Shown here piece by piece: positions 6,419 to 14,010 of a stretch of DNA of 24,961 nucleotides. Source of the DNA: a virus; IMG/VR virus record IMGVR_UViG_3300003873_000058, positions 1-24,961 of that record; one strand, written 5' to 3'. The notes below the pieces were generated by a model. The model ran no database searches and had not been told where the DNA came from. It worked only from the letters and a program-made list of their open reading frames with translations. Within the stretch, counting starts at the first letter, position 1; every line of letters starts with the position of its first letter. Made by a program: the position numbers and the translations under genes.

Positions 6419-7576
6419 TTGGCTAAATTATCAGAAATAGATAAACGATATTTTATTATGGCTATCGGTTATGCTGATATAGGAAATATTGGCGAATCAG
6501 ATATATCTGCAACATGTCCAGTTTGTAATGAAGGTAAATCTAGAGGAAGAAAACATAGATTTCATCTTTATATAAAAGAAACATATGATAATGCCAGTTT
6601 AGCATGTTTTAACTGCGACTACTCTGCTAATATGTTTTCTTTTCTAAAAGACCATTCACCAGCAGAATATGTTTTATATAAAAATGAAGTTAGAGGTCAG
6701 AACTTTACTGAATTAAAAATGAAAAATCTTAGTACTAATAAAGAAAGTTCTATAGATGACTTTGATATAGAGTCAGGTTTAGATTTTTCTTCTAGTGATA
6801 TTATAGAAAATAATATTATAAAAGATAACGAACAAGATATGCCAACAACAAAAAAAGATATTAATTCTATATCTACGGGTTTAGATTTTTCTTGTAATAC
6901 TATAGAAAAAACAATAATAAAAGACACATCAGAAAAGCCAATATTAATAGAACCTGTTAAAGGATTTATTAAATTACCTGAAGAGGCTATTGAATATATA
7001 AGATCTAGGGGAATAGAACAAAAAGATAATTGGCTTTATTCGCCGTTAAAAAATAAAATATTATTCAATGGTGTAAAACAAGAATTGAGTGAATATATAA
7101 TAATACCTTTAACAATTGATAATAAATGGTATGGTTTTCAAGCACTCGCATGGAAACAAAAGAAATTCTTTGTATATATGGTAACAGGTAATTCAGGTTG
7201 GAAAGTTTGGAACTGGGATAATATTAATAAAGATGAACCAGTGTATATATTTGAATCGATATATGACGCTATTAGTTCAGGCTTGGATAATGTCATCGCT
7301 CAATTAGGAGCTAATCTAGGTGAAGAGAGATTAAAACAGTTAAAACAGCCTATATTTTGTTTAGATAATTTTAGAGTAGATGATAAAGCTAGAGAAGAAT
7401 TATTAAAATACTCTGAACTAGGCTATAAAGTGTTTATATGGCCAGAAGGCAGTGAAGCATTTAAAGATACAAACGATTTAAGAAAAATAAAAGTTCCTTA
7501 TGAAAAAATAGCAGATATGATAAATAAAAACATATACTCTGGTATAAGAGCCCAAATAAGGCTAAAATTAAAATAG
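6419..7576 (+). CDS. gp61: DNA primase, T4 gp61-like
   Basis: Synthesises the short RNA primers for lagging-strand replication together with the replicative helicase. The N-terminal zinc ribbon has Cys33/Cys36 (CPVC) and Cys63/Cys66 (CFNC). The C-terminal TOPRIM part has VYIFESIYDA (Glu279, Asp283), QLGANLG (295-301) and FCLDNFRVDD (313-322, Asp316). Between them, residues 119-136 and 154-169 are an imperfect internal repeat (GLDFSS...IIE...IIKD) in a charged linker, not expected in T4 gp61 (342 residues against 385 here). Translation probably starts at TTG 6419, with AAGGAAAAG upstream; no in-frame ATG lies before the zinc ribbon except Met14, which lacks a ribosome site. The gene closes the replication block. 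Confidence 0.88.
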   Translation: MAKLSEIDKRYFIMAIGYADIGNIGESDISATCPVCNEGKSRGRKHRFHLYIKETYDNASLACFNCDYSANMFSFLKDHSPAEYVLYKNEVRGQNFTELKMKNLSTNKESSIDDFDIESGLDFSSSDIIENNIIKDNEQDMPTTKKDINSISTGLDFSCNTIEKTIIKDTSEKPILIEPVKGFIKLPEEAIEYIRSRGIEQKDNWLYSPLKNKILFNGVKQELSEYIIIPLTIDNKWYGFQALAWKQKKFFVYMVTGNSGWKVWNWDNINKDEPVYIFESIYDAISSGLDNVIAQLGANLGEERLKQLKQPIFCLDNFRVDDKAREELLKYSELGYKVFIWPEGSEAFKDTNDLRKIKVPYEKIADMINKNIYSGIRAQIRLKLK

Positions 7577-7602
7577 TATTTTCACCTAATAGATTATCGT
7601 TA

Positions 7603-7610
7603 TATAAATA
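7603..7610 (+). promoter_or_regulatory. Late promoter element TATAAATA
   Basis: TATAAATA starts exactly 27 nt before the ATG at 7630, the same spacing as at 10904, 15834 and 23354. It likely drives the late operon 7630-10908 of head-associated proteins, the M15 peptidase and the nuclease. Confidence 0.65.
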
Positions 7611-7629
7611 AATTAAAAGGTGTTTAATT

Positions 7630-7974
7630 ATGAAACTAAATGAAGGTTATCAGAGACTAGATGAAGATATGAGATTCGAAGCATTAGGTCAATTAAGAGA
7701 AATCCAATCAAATTTAGTAGGAATTTCTTTTTTACCAGTTATAGCTATAATGAAGAGTGAGAATCCTCTAAGAAAGGATGTATTAAAATTTCAAGACGAT
7801 TTAGATGAATTAACAATGTCTATCCAATCATTTATATCTGAGGCAAAGAATGAAATAGATTATCAACCCGCAGAAGATGAAACTATAGATGATACAGAAG
7901 AAGATGATACTAAAGACGAGAAACCTAAAGATATTGAAGTAGAAGATTCTACAGAAACAAAGGAGGAAAAATAA
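7630..7974 (+). CDS. Acidic-tailed protein, possible prohead core component
   Basis: Not firmly recognised. Residues 1-80 are helical (MRFEALGQLREIQSNLVG, then LRKDVLKFQDDLDELTMSIQSFISEAK). Residues 82-114 are almost wholly acidic with Thr and Lys (DETIDDTEEDDTKDE and similar). T4 prohead core gp67 also combines a helical part with an acidic tail, and the gene opens a late operon of capsid-targeted proteins, so a core/scaffold role is possible but unproven. AAAGGTG precedes the ATG, and the stop overlaps the next ATG (TAATG), giving translational coupling. Confidence 0.6.
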   Translation: MKLNEGYQRLDEDMRFEALGQLREIQSNLVGISFLPVIAIMKSENPLRKDVLKFQDDLDELTMSIQSFISEAKNEIDYQPAEDETIDDTEEDDTKDEKPKDIEVEDSTETKEEK

Positions 7975-8540
7975 TGATAAAATACAGTAGCTTTTTAAAA
8001 AATCAAATAGAAATAAATGAAGAATACGCAGATAAAGTTTATTCTTTAATGTACATATTAGAAAATCAGGATATGTTAAACGAATCTACATTTAGTGACG
8101 AAGAATTAACAGAGGGTGTTAACGACTGGTTAAATAAAATAGGTCTAAAACTACATAAGGGTGATGGTTTGGCTAGTTATATAAAACAGTTTACTACTGG
8201 CTCAGGTAAATTAATTATTGCAGCTATAAAAGGCGATAAAGATAAAGTAAAAGATATAGCAAGCGGATTAACAGCAGATAAAGTTCTTGATTTTATATTA
8301 AAATTAGATATGGTAACAATGCATTTATTTACTGGTCCTATACATATGATAGATGCTATAACAGGTTGGGACTTAACAGCTAATATACAACATATGGCTA
8401 AAAAATCAAAATCTGTAGTAGATATAATAAAACATGCTTTTGATACTATTAAGTCTAATGCAAGTAAACTTATAGGCAAAAAAGATACAATAATAAAATC
8501 TATTGAGAATTTAGAACGTTCTCTTATACCGAGTATATAA
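7974..8540 (+). CDS. Probable head-associated helical protein, 188 residues
   Basis: Not assigned to a family. It starts MIKYSSFLKNQIEINEE, a looser version of the capsid-targeting pattern, with further LNE and LTE sites at about residues 36-47 that could be cut by a gp21-type prohead protease. The remainder is helical, with two hydrophobic stretches (GKLIIAAIKGDKDKVKDIASGL; FILKLDMVTMHLFTGPIHMIDAI) and a basic C-terminus. A strong AAAGGAGG site precedes the ATG, and the next gene starts on the base after its stop. An internal head protein is an inference from operon and N-terminus. Confidence 0.6.
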   Translation: MIKYSSFLKNQIEINEEYADKVYSLMYILENQDMLNESTFSDEELTEGVNDWLNKIGLKLHKGDGLASYIKQFTTGSGKLIIAAIKGDKDKVKDIASGLTADKVLDFILKLDMVTMHLFTGPIHMIDAITGWDLTANIQHMAKKSKSVVDIIKHAFDTIKSNASKLIGKKDTIIKSIENLERSLIPSI

Positions 8541-8783
8541 ATGAAGACATTTTCACAGTTCTTAAATGAATCTAGTAATATTATACTAGGTGATGGCTCT
8601 AAAGTAAATATTAAAATAGATTCTATTATAAGAGCTTATGGTAAAAATTGGAAAGTTAAACAAATAGGTGGCTCTGGAGGTAATTCTTTAGAAATATATT
8701 CAATAACAGATGAGGTACCCAAAGGTAAAAAAAATGAAGAAATGTGGATACCAATAAAATCAATAGAGAGGTTAATAAAATGA
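8541..8783 (+). CDS. Small capsid-targeted protein, 80 residues
   Basis: Begins MKTFSQFLNESS, a near match to the capsid-targeting sequence of T4 internal proteins (MKTYxEFIAEA), with LNE as the likely prohead-protease site. The remaining 70 residues form a small predicted beta domain (GSKVNIKIDSII, YGKNWKVKQIGGSGGNSLEIYSI, EMWIPIKSIERLIK) of unknown function. The start directly follows the preceding stop and the stop overlaps the next start (ATGA). The prediction is that it is packaged in the head and trimmed. Confidence 0.65.
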   Translation: MKTFSQFLNESSNIILGDGSKVNIKIDSIIRAYGKNWKVKQIGGSGGNSLEIYSITDEVPKGKKNEEMWIPIKSIERLIK

Positions 8784-9271
8784 GACTATCAAAACATTTT
8801 GTTCTAAAAGAATTTACAAAATCATCAACAGCAATAAGATTAGGTATAGATAATACGCCTACAAAACAACAAATAGAAAATATTAAAAAGCTTGTAATTA
8901 ATATATTGGAACCACTTAGATTACAAGTAGGAAGATTGAATATAAATTCAGGATTTAGGAAACCTGAATTATGCGAAGCTATTGGCTCTAGTAAGCATAG
9001 TAATCATGCTTTTGGTTTTGCTGCTGATGTAGAACCAAATGATCCTAACGAGACTTTTGTGACAAATTTAGATTGTTTGAATTGGATAGCAGAAAATGTA
9101 GAATATAAAGAACTTATAGCAGAATACTTTAACTCTAATGATAAAGATGCTGGTTGGGTTCATGTTGCATATCAAGAAGGTAACAATAAAGGTGTTATAA
9201 AACTTAAAGATGAAAAACATAATTATGAGGTAGTTACATTAGAATATATAAATAAATTATATGGAGAATAA
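8780..9271 (+). CDS. Peptidoglycan peptidase, M15 family
   Basis: Zinc-dependent cell-wall peptidase of the M15 (D-Ala-D-Ala carboxypeptidase / L-Ala-D-Glu endolysin) type. The family motif is SNHAFGFAAD at 74-83 (zinc ligands His76 and Asp83), the third ligand is His128 in GWVHVAY, and the upstream strand is INSGFR (55-60). The 163-residue length is usual for single-domain phage forms, and there is no signal peptide. The ATG at 8780 is chosen over one at 8744 because it overlaps the previous stop (ATGA) and has GAGAGG upstream. It could be the lysis endolysin or, given its capsid-targeted neighbours, a virion-associated enzyme; no holin is recognisable nearby. Confidence 0.88.
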   Translation: MRLSKHFVLKEFTKSSTAIRLGIDNTPTKQQIENIKKLVINILEPLRLQVGRLNINSGFRKPELCEAIGSSKHSNHAFGFAADVEPNDPNETFVTNLDCLNWIAENVEYKELIAEYFNSNDKDAGWVHVAYQEGNNKGVIKLKDEKHNYEVVTLEYINKLYGE

Positions 9272-9272
9272 A

Positions 9273-9602
9273 ATGAAAACTTTTAGAGATTTACTTGAAG
9301 ATAAAGATAATTCTGAATATGGTTTAACTATATATGGAGAAGCATTGAATGTAAGCATAAAAAAAGCTAAATTTAATGACTTAATGGAAATAAATTTTTC
9401 AGGATCTAGAATATTACCATCTCTAAAATCTGTAGAAATGCTTAAAAGTGAATATAACGATTATGATTACTTAGCTATAGATAAAATATATGATAAGATA
9501 ACAAAGAAAGCTTCCATAGATATAGAGAAATTAACGAAGGCTTTCGAAAAAGATTTAAACAAAATAATTGTTTCAATGGAAAAAGAAACAAAAAAATTAT
9601 AA
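9273..9602 (+). CDS. Small capsid-targeted protein, 109 residues
   Basis: Begins MKTFRDLLEDKD, matching the capsid-targeting pattern with a cleavage candidate after LLE. The remainder is a mixed small domain (YGLTIYGEALNVSIKKAKFNDLMEINF) followed by a long charged helix (KASIDIEKLTKAFEKDLNKIIVSMEKETKKL). The start at 9273 is preferred over 9261 because GGAG lies just before it and because it aligns the N-terminus with its neighbours. The function after processing is unknown. Confidence 0.65.
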   Translation: MKTFRDLLEDKDNSEYGLTIYGEALNVSIKKAKFNDLMEINFSGSRILPSLKSVEMLKSEYNDYDYLAIDKIYDKITKKASIDIEKLTKAFEKDLNKIIVSMEKETKKL

Positions 9603-9614
9603 GGAGAATATACA

Positions 9615-10076
9615 ATGAAATTTAGAGATTTAATAGAAGCAAAGAGAAATTACGATAAAAATAGTAAACCGTTAACAAAGAAAGGATTTGAAAAATTACT
9701 TGTTTCTGGTGAACATATACAAACAGATGATGAAGTAGGCGGAAATACACTATGGTATAATTCAGATAAAGAATGGATGCTAGATATGAAGGTTTCTACA
9801 TTTGATATATTATATAAAAAGTATATACAAAATAAAGAATATTTATATGACTATACACATAATTTAACAGAGTCTAAAGATAAAAAATTGTCATATCAAG
9901 ATATTGTAAAAAAGTTTGACGAAATAGAAGATGTTATAATTCAACCAGACGGAAAATCTATAAGAGTTAGAGGTACAAAGAATAATAAATTTGCAGACTT
10001 TTACGAAACATATTCTAATAAAAAAATAGCAACAGAAATATTTAAAAAAATAAATAATTTTGTTAATATAAAATAA
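9615..10076 (+). CDS. Capsid-targeted protein, 153 residues
   Basis: Begins MKFRDLIEAKRN, a compact capsid-targeting sequence with LIE then Ala, the preferred T4 gp21-type cleavage context. The body has two parts: residues 15-75 (KPLTKKGFEKLLVSGEHIQ, then GGNTLWYNSDKEWMLDMKVS) and, after residue 90, a small domain (YQDIVKKFDEIEDVIIQPDGKSIRVRG). Neither is recognised. AAGGAG precedes the ATG. The secreted nuclease starts one base after its stop. Confidence 0.65.
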   Translation: MKFRDLIEAKRNYDKNSKPLTKKGFEKLLVSGEHIQTDDEVGGNTLWYNSDKEWMLDMKVSTFDILYKKYIQNKEYLYDYTHNLTESKDKKLSYQDIVKKFDEIEDVIIQPDGKSIRVRGTKNNKFADFYETYSNKKIATEIFKKINNFVNIK

Positions 10077-10077
10077 T

Positions 10078-10686
10078 ATGAAAAAACTATTAGTTCTATT
10101 ATTTCTATTAAATAGTATTTTATTCTCTTCTGATTATGTATTAGTTAGTACGCCTATATATACAAATATATATTCAGTAACTAATAAGATACCAGAAATT
10201 GGCATTGTTCATTTAAAATGGGACATTGTCAAACAAAAGACAAAGAGAATTAACAATTTTCATCAAAATAAGTTAATAACGAGTAATATTCAAGCTACTA
10301 ATAAGGATTATGCACATTCAGGTTTTGATAAAGGACATTTTTCTGCTAGTAATGCTGATTGGGACAATAATAAAAGTAATATGGCTTATACATTTGCATT
10401 TACAAATATGACACCACAATACCCTAAAACTAATAGAGTTTCATACAGAAAAGTTGAGGGGTATGGTAGGAGTCTTGTGGAAAAGTACCAAGATATATTC
10501 GTTATAAATATAGCAGTTCTGGGAACTCATTACATGAAAGGACATATAAATATTCCATCAGAGTATATAAAAATATTTATTCATGGTAATTCAAAAGAAT
10601 GTTATAGAATACCAAACGATAATAAAGTTTATACATTAGAAAAAATGAAAATTGATTGTAATAGTATAAGAATAAATAATTTATAG
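10078..10686 (+). CDS. Secreted DNA/RNA non-specific endonuclease
   Basis: Serratia/NucA-type metal-dependent nuclease. The active-site motif is DKGH at 84-87 (His87 the general base, Lys in place of the usual Arg), and the metal-binding Asn is in TNMTPQ (109-114). Residues 1-17 (MKKLLVLLFLLNSILFS) are a typical Sec signal peptide, so the enzyme should act in the periplasm or outside the cell. The mature start (DYVLVSTPIYTNIYSV) resembles exported nucleases of Campylobacterota, suggesting capture from the host. The catalytic domain is slightly short (about 185 residues). It has almost no ribosome site of its own and probably depends on coupling with the preceding gene, one base away. Destroying competing or leftover DNA outside the membrane is a possible role. 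Confidence 0.85.
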   Translation: MKKLLVLLFLLNSILFSSDYVLVSTPIYTNIYSVTNKIPEIGIVHLKWDIVKQKTKRINNFHQNKLITSNIQATNKDYAHSGFDKGHFSASNADWDNNKSNMAYTFAFTNMTPQYPKTNRVSYRKVEGYGRSLVEKYQDIFVINIAVLGTHYMKGHINIPSEYIKIFIHGNSKECYRIPNDNKVYTLEKMKIDCNSIRINNL

Positions 10687-10695
10687 GAGAATTAT

Positions 10696-10908
10696 ATGAA
10701 AACTTTTAAAGAATTTTTGTTTGAAAAAGATGAAACAGAAATTATTAAAAACAAAATACTAAACACTAATAAAATGTTCCAAATGGCTATGAGAGCAAAA
10801 AATAAAGATGAGTTGCAAAAAACTATGAGCAAAATGTTAGATAATACAGATTTGAACAAAATTAACTGGAATAGTCTATATACAAAATTAAATGAAACTG
10901 CTATATAA
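10696..10908 (+). CDS. Small capsid-targeted protein, 70 residues
   Basis: Begins MKTFKEFLFEKDE, one of the best matches to the T4 internal-protein targeting sequence, with LFE as the likely cut site. After cleavage about 60 residues remain, highly charged and helical (KNKILNTNKMFQMAMRAKNKDELQKTMSKMLD). TAGGAGA precedes the ATG. The stop region contains the late promoter of the terminase gene. Size and composition resemble T4 internal proteins I-III. Confidence 0.65.
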   Translation: MKTFKEFLFEKDETEIIKNKILNTNKMFQMAMRAKNKDELQKTMSKMLDNTDLNKINWNSLYTKLNETAI

Positions 10909-10911
10909 ATA
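10904..10911 (+). promoter_or_regulatory. Late promoter element TATAAATA before terL
   Basis: TATAAATA starts 27 nt before the terL ATG and overlaps the stop codon of the preceding gene. AAAAGGAT lies between the motif and the ATG. Confidence 0.65.
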
Positions 10912-10930
10912 TATATAAAAGGATATATAT

Positions 10931-12814
10931 ATGTCCGGTATATTTGACGAATTAAAAAAAGCAAATAACGATATAGAAATAGAAAACGAACTTAAAGATA
11001 AATTTCTAGAAGAAATAGATACAGAAAAGAACCAAGAAGGTTATTATTTAGATGCCTTTGGTTATCCTATTTCTTTTAATGGTATAAGACAATTAAAAAG
11101 ACCTTATACAAAAATGGAACTAAATAAAATCCACCAACAAGAAATTATTAAATGCCAAACAGATTATTACTACTTCAGAAAAAACTACTGTAAAATTCTA
11201 ACTAAATCAGGTATAGGTAGACCAGAACCCCGCGACTATCAAAAAAGAGCAGAAGACGCATTACTAAAAGGTGAAGATACTATATTATTTTTCCCTAGGC
11301 AATGTGTCATAGGTGATACTATAATAAATGTAGATAATAAAGATATAACTATAAAAGAATTATATGATTTATATTCTAATACAAACAATATAATTAATAA
11401 TGATGAACTATTTATAGAAGGTTTTAATACAAAACCCCACAAAATAAAATCTAACTCTAATACAAATCTATCTTGTATAATGAAAACAAAAAAATTAAAA
11501 ATATATCAAATAGAACTCGCAGATGGAAAAACCCTTAAAGGCGCAGAAAATCATACAATAATAACTAAGGATTATGAAGAAGTTACTATTAATAATTGTT
11601 TAGATAAAGAGATAATAACAACAGATGGATATAGTAAGGTTATAAAGGTATTAGATTTAGGATATGAAGATAATTGTTATGATATAACACTTGATAATCT
11701 AGATGAATTATATTATACTAATGATATACTTAGTCATAATTCCGGAAAAACAGTAACAATTGCAACTTACCTGTTGTGGAAAGCTCTAACAAAAGAAAAC
11801 ATAACTATAGGTATATCAGCAAATGTTGTTTCTTTAGCTAGAGAAGTTCTAGATAAAATTAAAAAAATATATATCGAATTGCCTATATGGTTACAACCTG
11901 GTTTAATGTCTTGGAATAAAGGTTCTATAGAATTCGATAATGGTAATAAAATACTTACAGCAGCATCTAACTCTAATGCCTTTCGTGGATATAGCCTAAG
12001 TATACTTTATTGTTCTCACGAAGAGGAGATTGTTACTGTAAAGAATAAAAAAACCGGGTTAGTAGAAAATATATCTTTAAAGGAATTAAGGGCGAGATTA
12101 GATGAAGGTGTCCAAATGATAGTAAATAACGATTATGAAATATTAACTCACAAAGGTTTTAGAGACTTTAAAGGCCTCAAGGAATCCAAACACAACGAAT
12201 ACATAAAAATATATTATCATGATGGAAGTGACTTTACTTGTTCTAAGGACCATAAAATGATTATAGATGACGAAATAGTAGAGGTCATGTCGTTATTGCC
12301 TGGGACAACTATAGGCAATAAGATAATAAATTCAATAGCTATTATATCTAGTGCTAATAATGAAACGTTCTATGATCCTGTTGCAGTTGAATTTACTGGG
12401 TCATATTTGATAGATGGTGTCATACAAAAAAATTGCGATGAGGCTGCGTTCTTGAGAAATTCAGACTATGAAGAATTCATGGATTCAGTTATGCCTGCTA
12501 TGGCTGCTATACAAGATAGTCAAGCTATATTTAGTAGCACAGCTAACGGTTTAAATTTCTTTTATCACATGGTCCAAGGTGCTATAAAAGATATAAATGG
12601 TTATAATTTGGTTCAAGCAGATTGGAAGGAAGTACCGCGATGGGATAAAGATGGTAGTATACTCTCTCATGAAGAATTTAAAAGAAGAGAAGTAGCAAAA
12701 AATGGACTTATACACTTCGAACAAAACTTCGGCAACTGTGTATGTTTTGATACAAAGATAGAAATAGAAGGAATGGGAGAATTAAAAATAGGAGAGCTGT
12801 ATGAGTCACTCTAA
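10931..12814 (+). CDS. terL: Terminase large subunit, N-terminal half, with three intein parts
   Basis: DNA-packaging motor ATPase, T4 gp17 family. Extein segments are residues 1-124, 271-360 and 502-602. Removing two mini-inteins restores Walker A (FPRQ joined to SGKT) and Walker B (LSILY joined to CDEAAF). The coupling motif FSSTANGLNFFYHM follows. From Cys603 the last 25 residues are the N part of a split intein, after which the frame stops at TAA. The downstream gene is in another frame with its own ribosome site, so the break is real unless mis-sequenced. The spliced N extein is 315 residues and contains the ATPase centre; the nuclease is on the other polypeptide, so trans-splicing is required to join motor and nuclease. 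AAAAGGA and a TATAAATA late motif precede the ATG. Confidence 0.93.
   Translation: MSGIFDELKKANNDIEIENELKDKFLEEIDTEKNQEGYYLDAFGYPISFNGIRQLKRPYTKMELNKIHQQEIIKCQTDYYYFRKNYCKILTKSGIGRPEPRDYQKRAEDALLKGEDTILFFPRQCVIGDTIINVDNKDITIKELYDLYSNTNNIINNDELFIEGFNTKPHKIKSNSNTNLSCIMKTKKLKIYQIELADGKTLKGAENHTIITKDYEEVTINNCLDKEIITTDGYSKVIKVLDLGYEDNCYDITLDNLDELYYTNDILSHNSGKTVTIATYLLWKALTKENITIGISANVVSLAREVLDKIKKIYIELPIWLQPGLMSWNKGSIEFDNGNKILTAASNSNAFRGYSLSILYCSHEEEIVTVKNKKTGLVENISLKELRARLDEGVQMIVNNDYEILTHKGFRDFKGLKESKHNEYIKIYYHDGSDFTCSKDHKMIIDDEIVEVMSLLPGTTIGNKIINSIAIISSANNETFYDPVAVEFTGSYLIDGVIQKNCDEAAFLRNSDYEEFMDSVMPAMAAIQDSQAIFSSTANGLNFFYHMVQGAIKDINGYNLVQADWKEVPRWDKDGSILSHEEFKRREVAKNGLIHFEQNFGNCVCFDTKIEIEGMGELKIGELYESL
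11303..11740 (+). other. Mini-intein 1 in TerL Walker A, 146 residues
   Basis: Starts at Cys125 (CVIGDTIINV, block A) and ends YYTNDILSHN before extein Ser271. Block B is TLKGAENHTIIT, with the conserved Thr...His, and block F begins NCYDITLDN. No LAGLIDADG or HNH endonuclease fits in the length. It separates FPRQ from SGKT, so unspliced protein cannot bind ATP. Its last ten residues are identical to those of the split intein downstream. Confidence 0.93.
12011..12433 (+). other. Mini-intein 2 in TerL Walker B, 141 residues
   Basis: Starts at Cys361 (CSHEEEIVTVKN) and ends YLIDGVIQKN before extein Cys502. Block B is FTCSKDHKMII (Thr...His), and block F is FYDPVAVEFTGSYLIDG. The penultimate residue is Lys rather than the usual His, and block F lacks the common His, as in some functional non-canonical inteins. 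It splits LSILY from CDEAAF, the Walker B motif. The alternative boundary, moved by a residue, is unlikely because Cys occurs exactly at both the first and the +1 position. Confidence 0.9.
12737..12811 (+). other. Split intein 3, N part (25 residues)
   Basis: Residues 603-627 of the first TerL polypeptide: CVCFDTKIEIEGMGELKIG, then ELYESL and a stop. It has intein block A with Cys1. The break comes right after block A, unlike the usual position near the endonuclease site. The same atypical layout, with a 25-residue N part, is known from the AceL-TerL intein in another phage terminase. The N-extein residues before it are FGN. Confidence 0.92.
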
Positions 12815-12843
12815 TATAAAGATAAAACGAAGGAGATTGAGAG

Positions 12844-13161
12844 ATGCTTAAAGTTCTTAAAAGACCAATAAAAGTTCAGACACCAGAAGGCTATAAAAGC
12901 TTTACAGGAATACAGAAATACTTCAAGAAGACAATAACTATAAAAACTGAAGATAAATCTATAGATGTTGCAGAACTTCATAGATTTGTTGTTGATAAAG
13001 AAGAAATATTTGCAAAAGACCTAGAAATAGGGAGTATACTACAAACAAAAGAAGGAAAAGTTAAAGTTATAGATGTATCTGAGGGCCCAGTTAGAGACGT
13101 ATACGACCTTATAAATGTCGATGGCGAAGTTTACTATACTAATGATATATTGAGTCACAAC
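12844..13161 (+). other. Split intein 3, C part (106 residues)
   Basis: It has its own ATG and a strong AAGGAG. It carries block B-like VAELHRFVV and ends VYYTNDILSHN before extein Ser107 (SFLGSS). The segment VQTPEGYKSFTGIQKYF corresponds to the opening strands of the C part of atypically split TerL inteins. The gap to the N part is only 29 bp and contains no homing endonuclease gene. Confidence 0.92.
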
Positions 13162-14010
13162 TCGTTTTTGGGCTCTTCGTCAACACTTATATCTAGCGAC
13201 GCTCTTAAATCAATAGATACGTATAATGATGAAGATATAATTTTTGATTCTCTATTTGACGGATTAAGAATATTTAAAGAACCTATTCCTGGAAGACACT
13301 ATATATTAACATCAGATCCTAAAAAAGAAGGACTAGATGCTGCAGGACTCCAAGTTATAGATGTTACAAATTTACCTTTTGAACAAGTAGCAGTAGCCCA
13401 ACTTCAAGAAAGTTACTTAATGATACCAGGTAGATTATTTGAATTAGGTAATTACTATAATAACGCTTTAGTAGTATGCGAAAATAATATAGGCGAAAGT
13501 ATTCCAAGTACCTTGTTCTATAACTATGAATATGAAGGCGAAATTTTCATAGAATTAGACAAAAATGGTAAACAAAAGAAAGAAATGGGTATAAGAACAA
13601 CAGTTAAAACAAAAAGACTCGGTTTAACTCTATTAAAGAAATTTATAGAAGAAGGTAATTTTATAATAAATGATAGAAAAACCCTTGACGAACTATTCAA
13701 CTTTATAAAAAAGAAAAATGGTACATATAGCGCAGAAGAAGGCTATCACGATGACTTAGTTATGAGTTTAATGCTAACATTTGCACCATTTCTAGACTTT
13801 AAAAATTGGGATAACTTCGTTGGCTTCGTCCAATACTTGGAAAAATCAGCTAAAGAAAAAGAAGAACAAATACAGGAAAGTGCAGAATTTTTAGATTTAG
13901 GCTTTGGGCCAGATGATAATACAGATTCATCGCCTTTTACAGAAGATATATGGGAAAATTCAGATATGGGTATAACTGCCATGGAAGATTGGAATCAAGA
14001 TTTCAACTAA
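12844..14010 (+). CDS. terL: Terminase large subunit, C-terminal half, with split-intein C part
   Basis: The second TerL polypeptide. Residues 1-106 are the intein C part; residues 107-388 are extein. The first extein residues SFLGSSSTLIS continue directly from FEQNFGN of the upstream half, matching the T4 gp17 region that reads FLGSSxTLIS. The headful nuclease (RNase H fold) follows: TSDPKKEG with Asp158, VVCENNIGES with a catalytic Glu candidate, and YHDDLVMSLML with the final Asp pair. Joined to the N exteins, the product is 597 residues against 610 for T4 gp17. The tail (FLDLGFGPDDN through EDIWENSDMG) is acidic. GAAGGAG lies 8 nt before the ATG. The stop overlaps that of the convergent minus-strand gene. 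Confidence 0.93.
   Translation: MLKVLKRPIKVQTPEGYKSFTGIQKYFKKTITIKTEDKSIDVAELHRFVVDKEEIFAKDLEIGSILQTKEGKVKVIDVSEGPVRDVYDLINVDGEVYYTNDILSHNSFLGSSSTLISSDALKSIDTYNDEDIIFDSLFDGLRIFKEPIPGRHYILTSDPKKEGLDAAGLQVIDVTNLPFEQVAVAQLQESYLMIPGRLFELGNYYNNALVVCENNIGESIPSTLFYNYEYEGEIFIELDKNGKQKKEMGIRTTVKTKRLGLTLLKKFIEEGNFIINDRKTLDELFNFIKKKNGTYSAEEGYHDDLVMSLMLTFAPFLDFKNWDNFVGFVQYLEKSAKEKEEQIQESAEFLDLGFGPDDNTDSSPFTEDIWENSDMGITAMEDWNQDFN

Noticed and set aside
8744-8779. Longer N-terminus of the M15 peptidase from ATG 8744
   Set aside because: It would overlap the previous gene by 40 nt without a ribosome site; ATG 8780 has GAGAGG and an ATGA overlap.
11303-12433. Homing endonuclease in the TerL inteins
   Set aside because: The inserts are 146 and 141 residues with no LAGLIDADG, HNH or GIY-YIG motif and leave no room for one.
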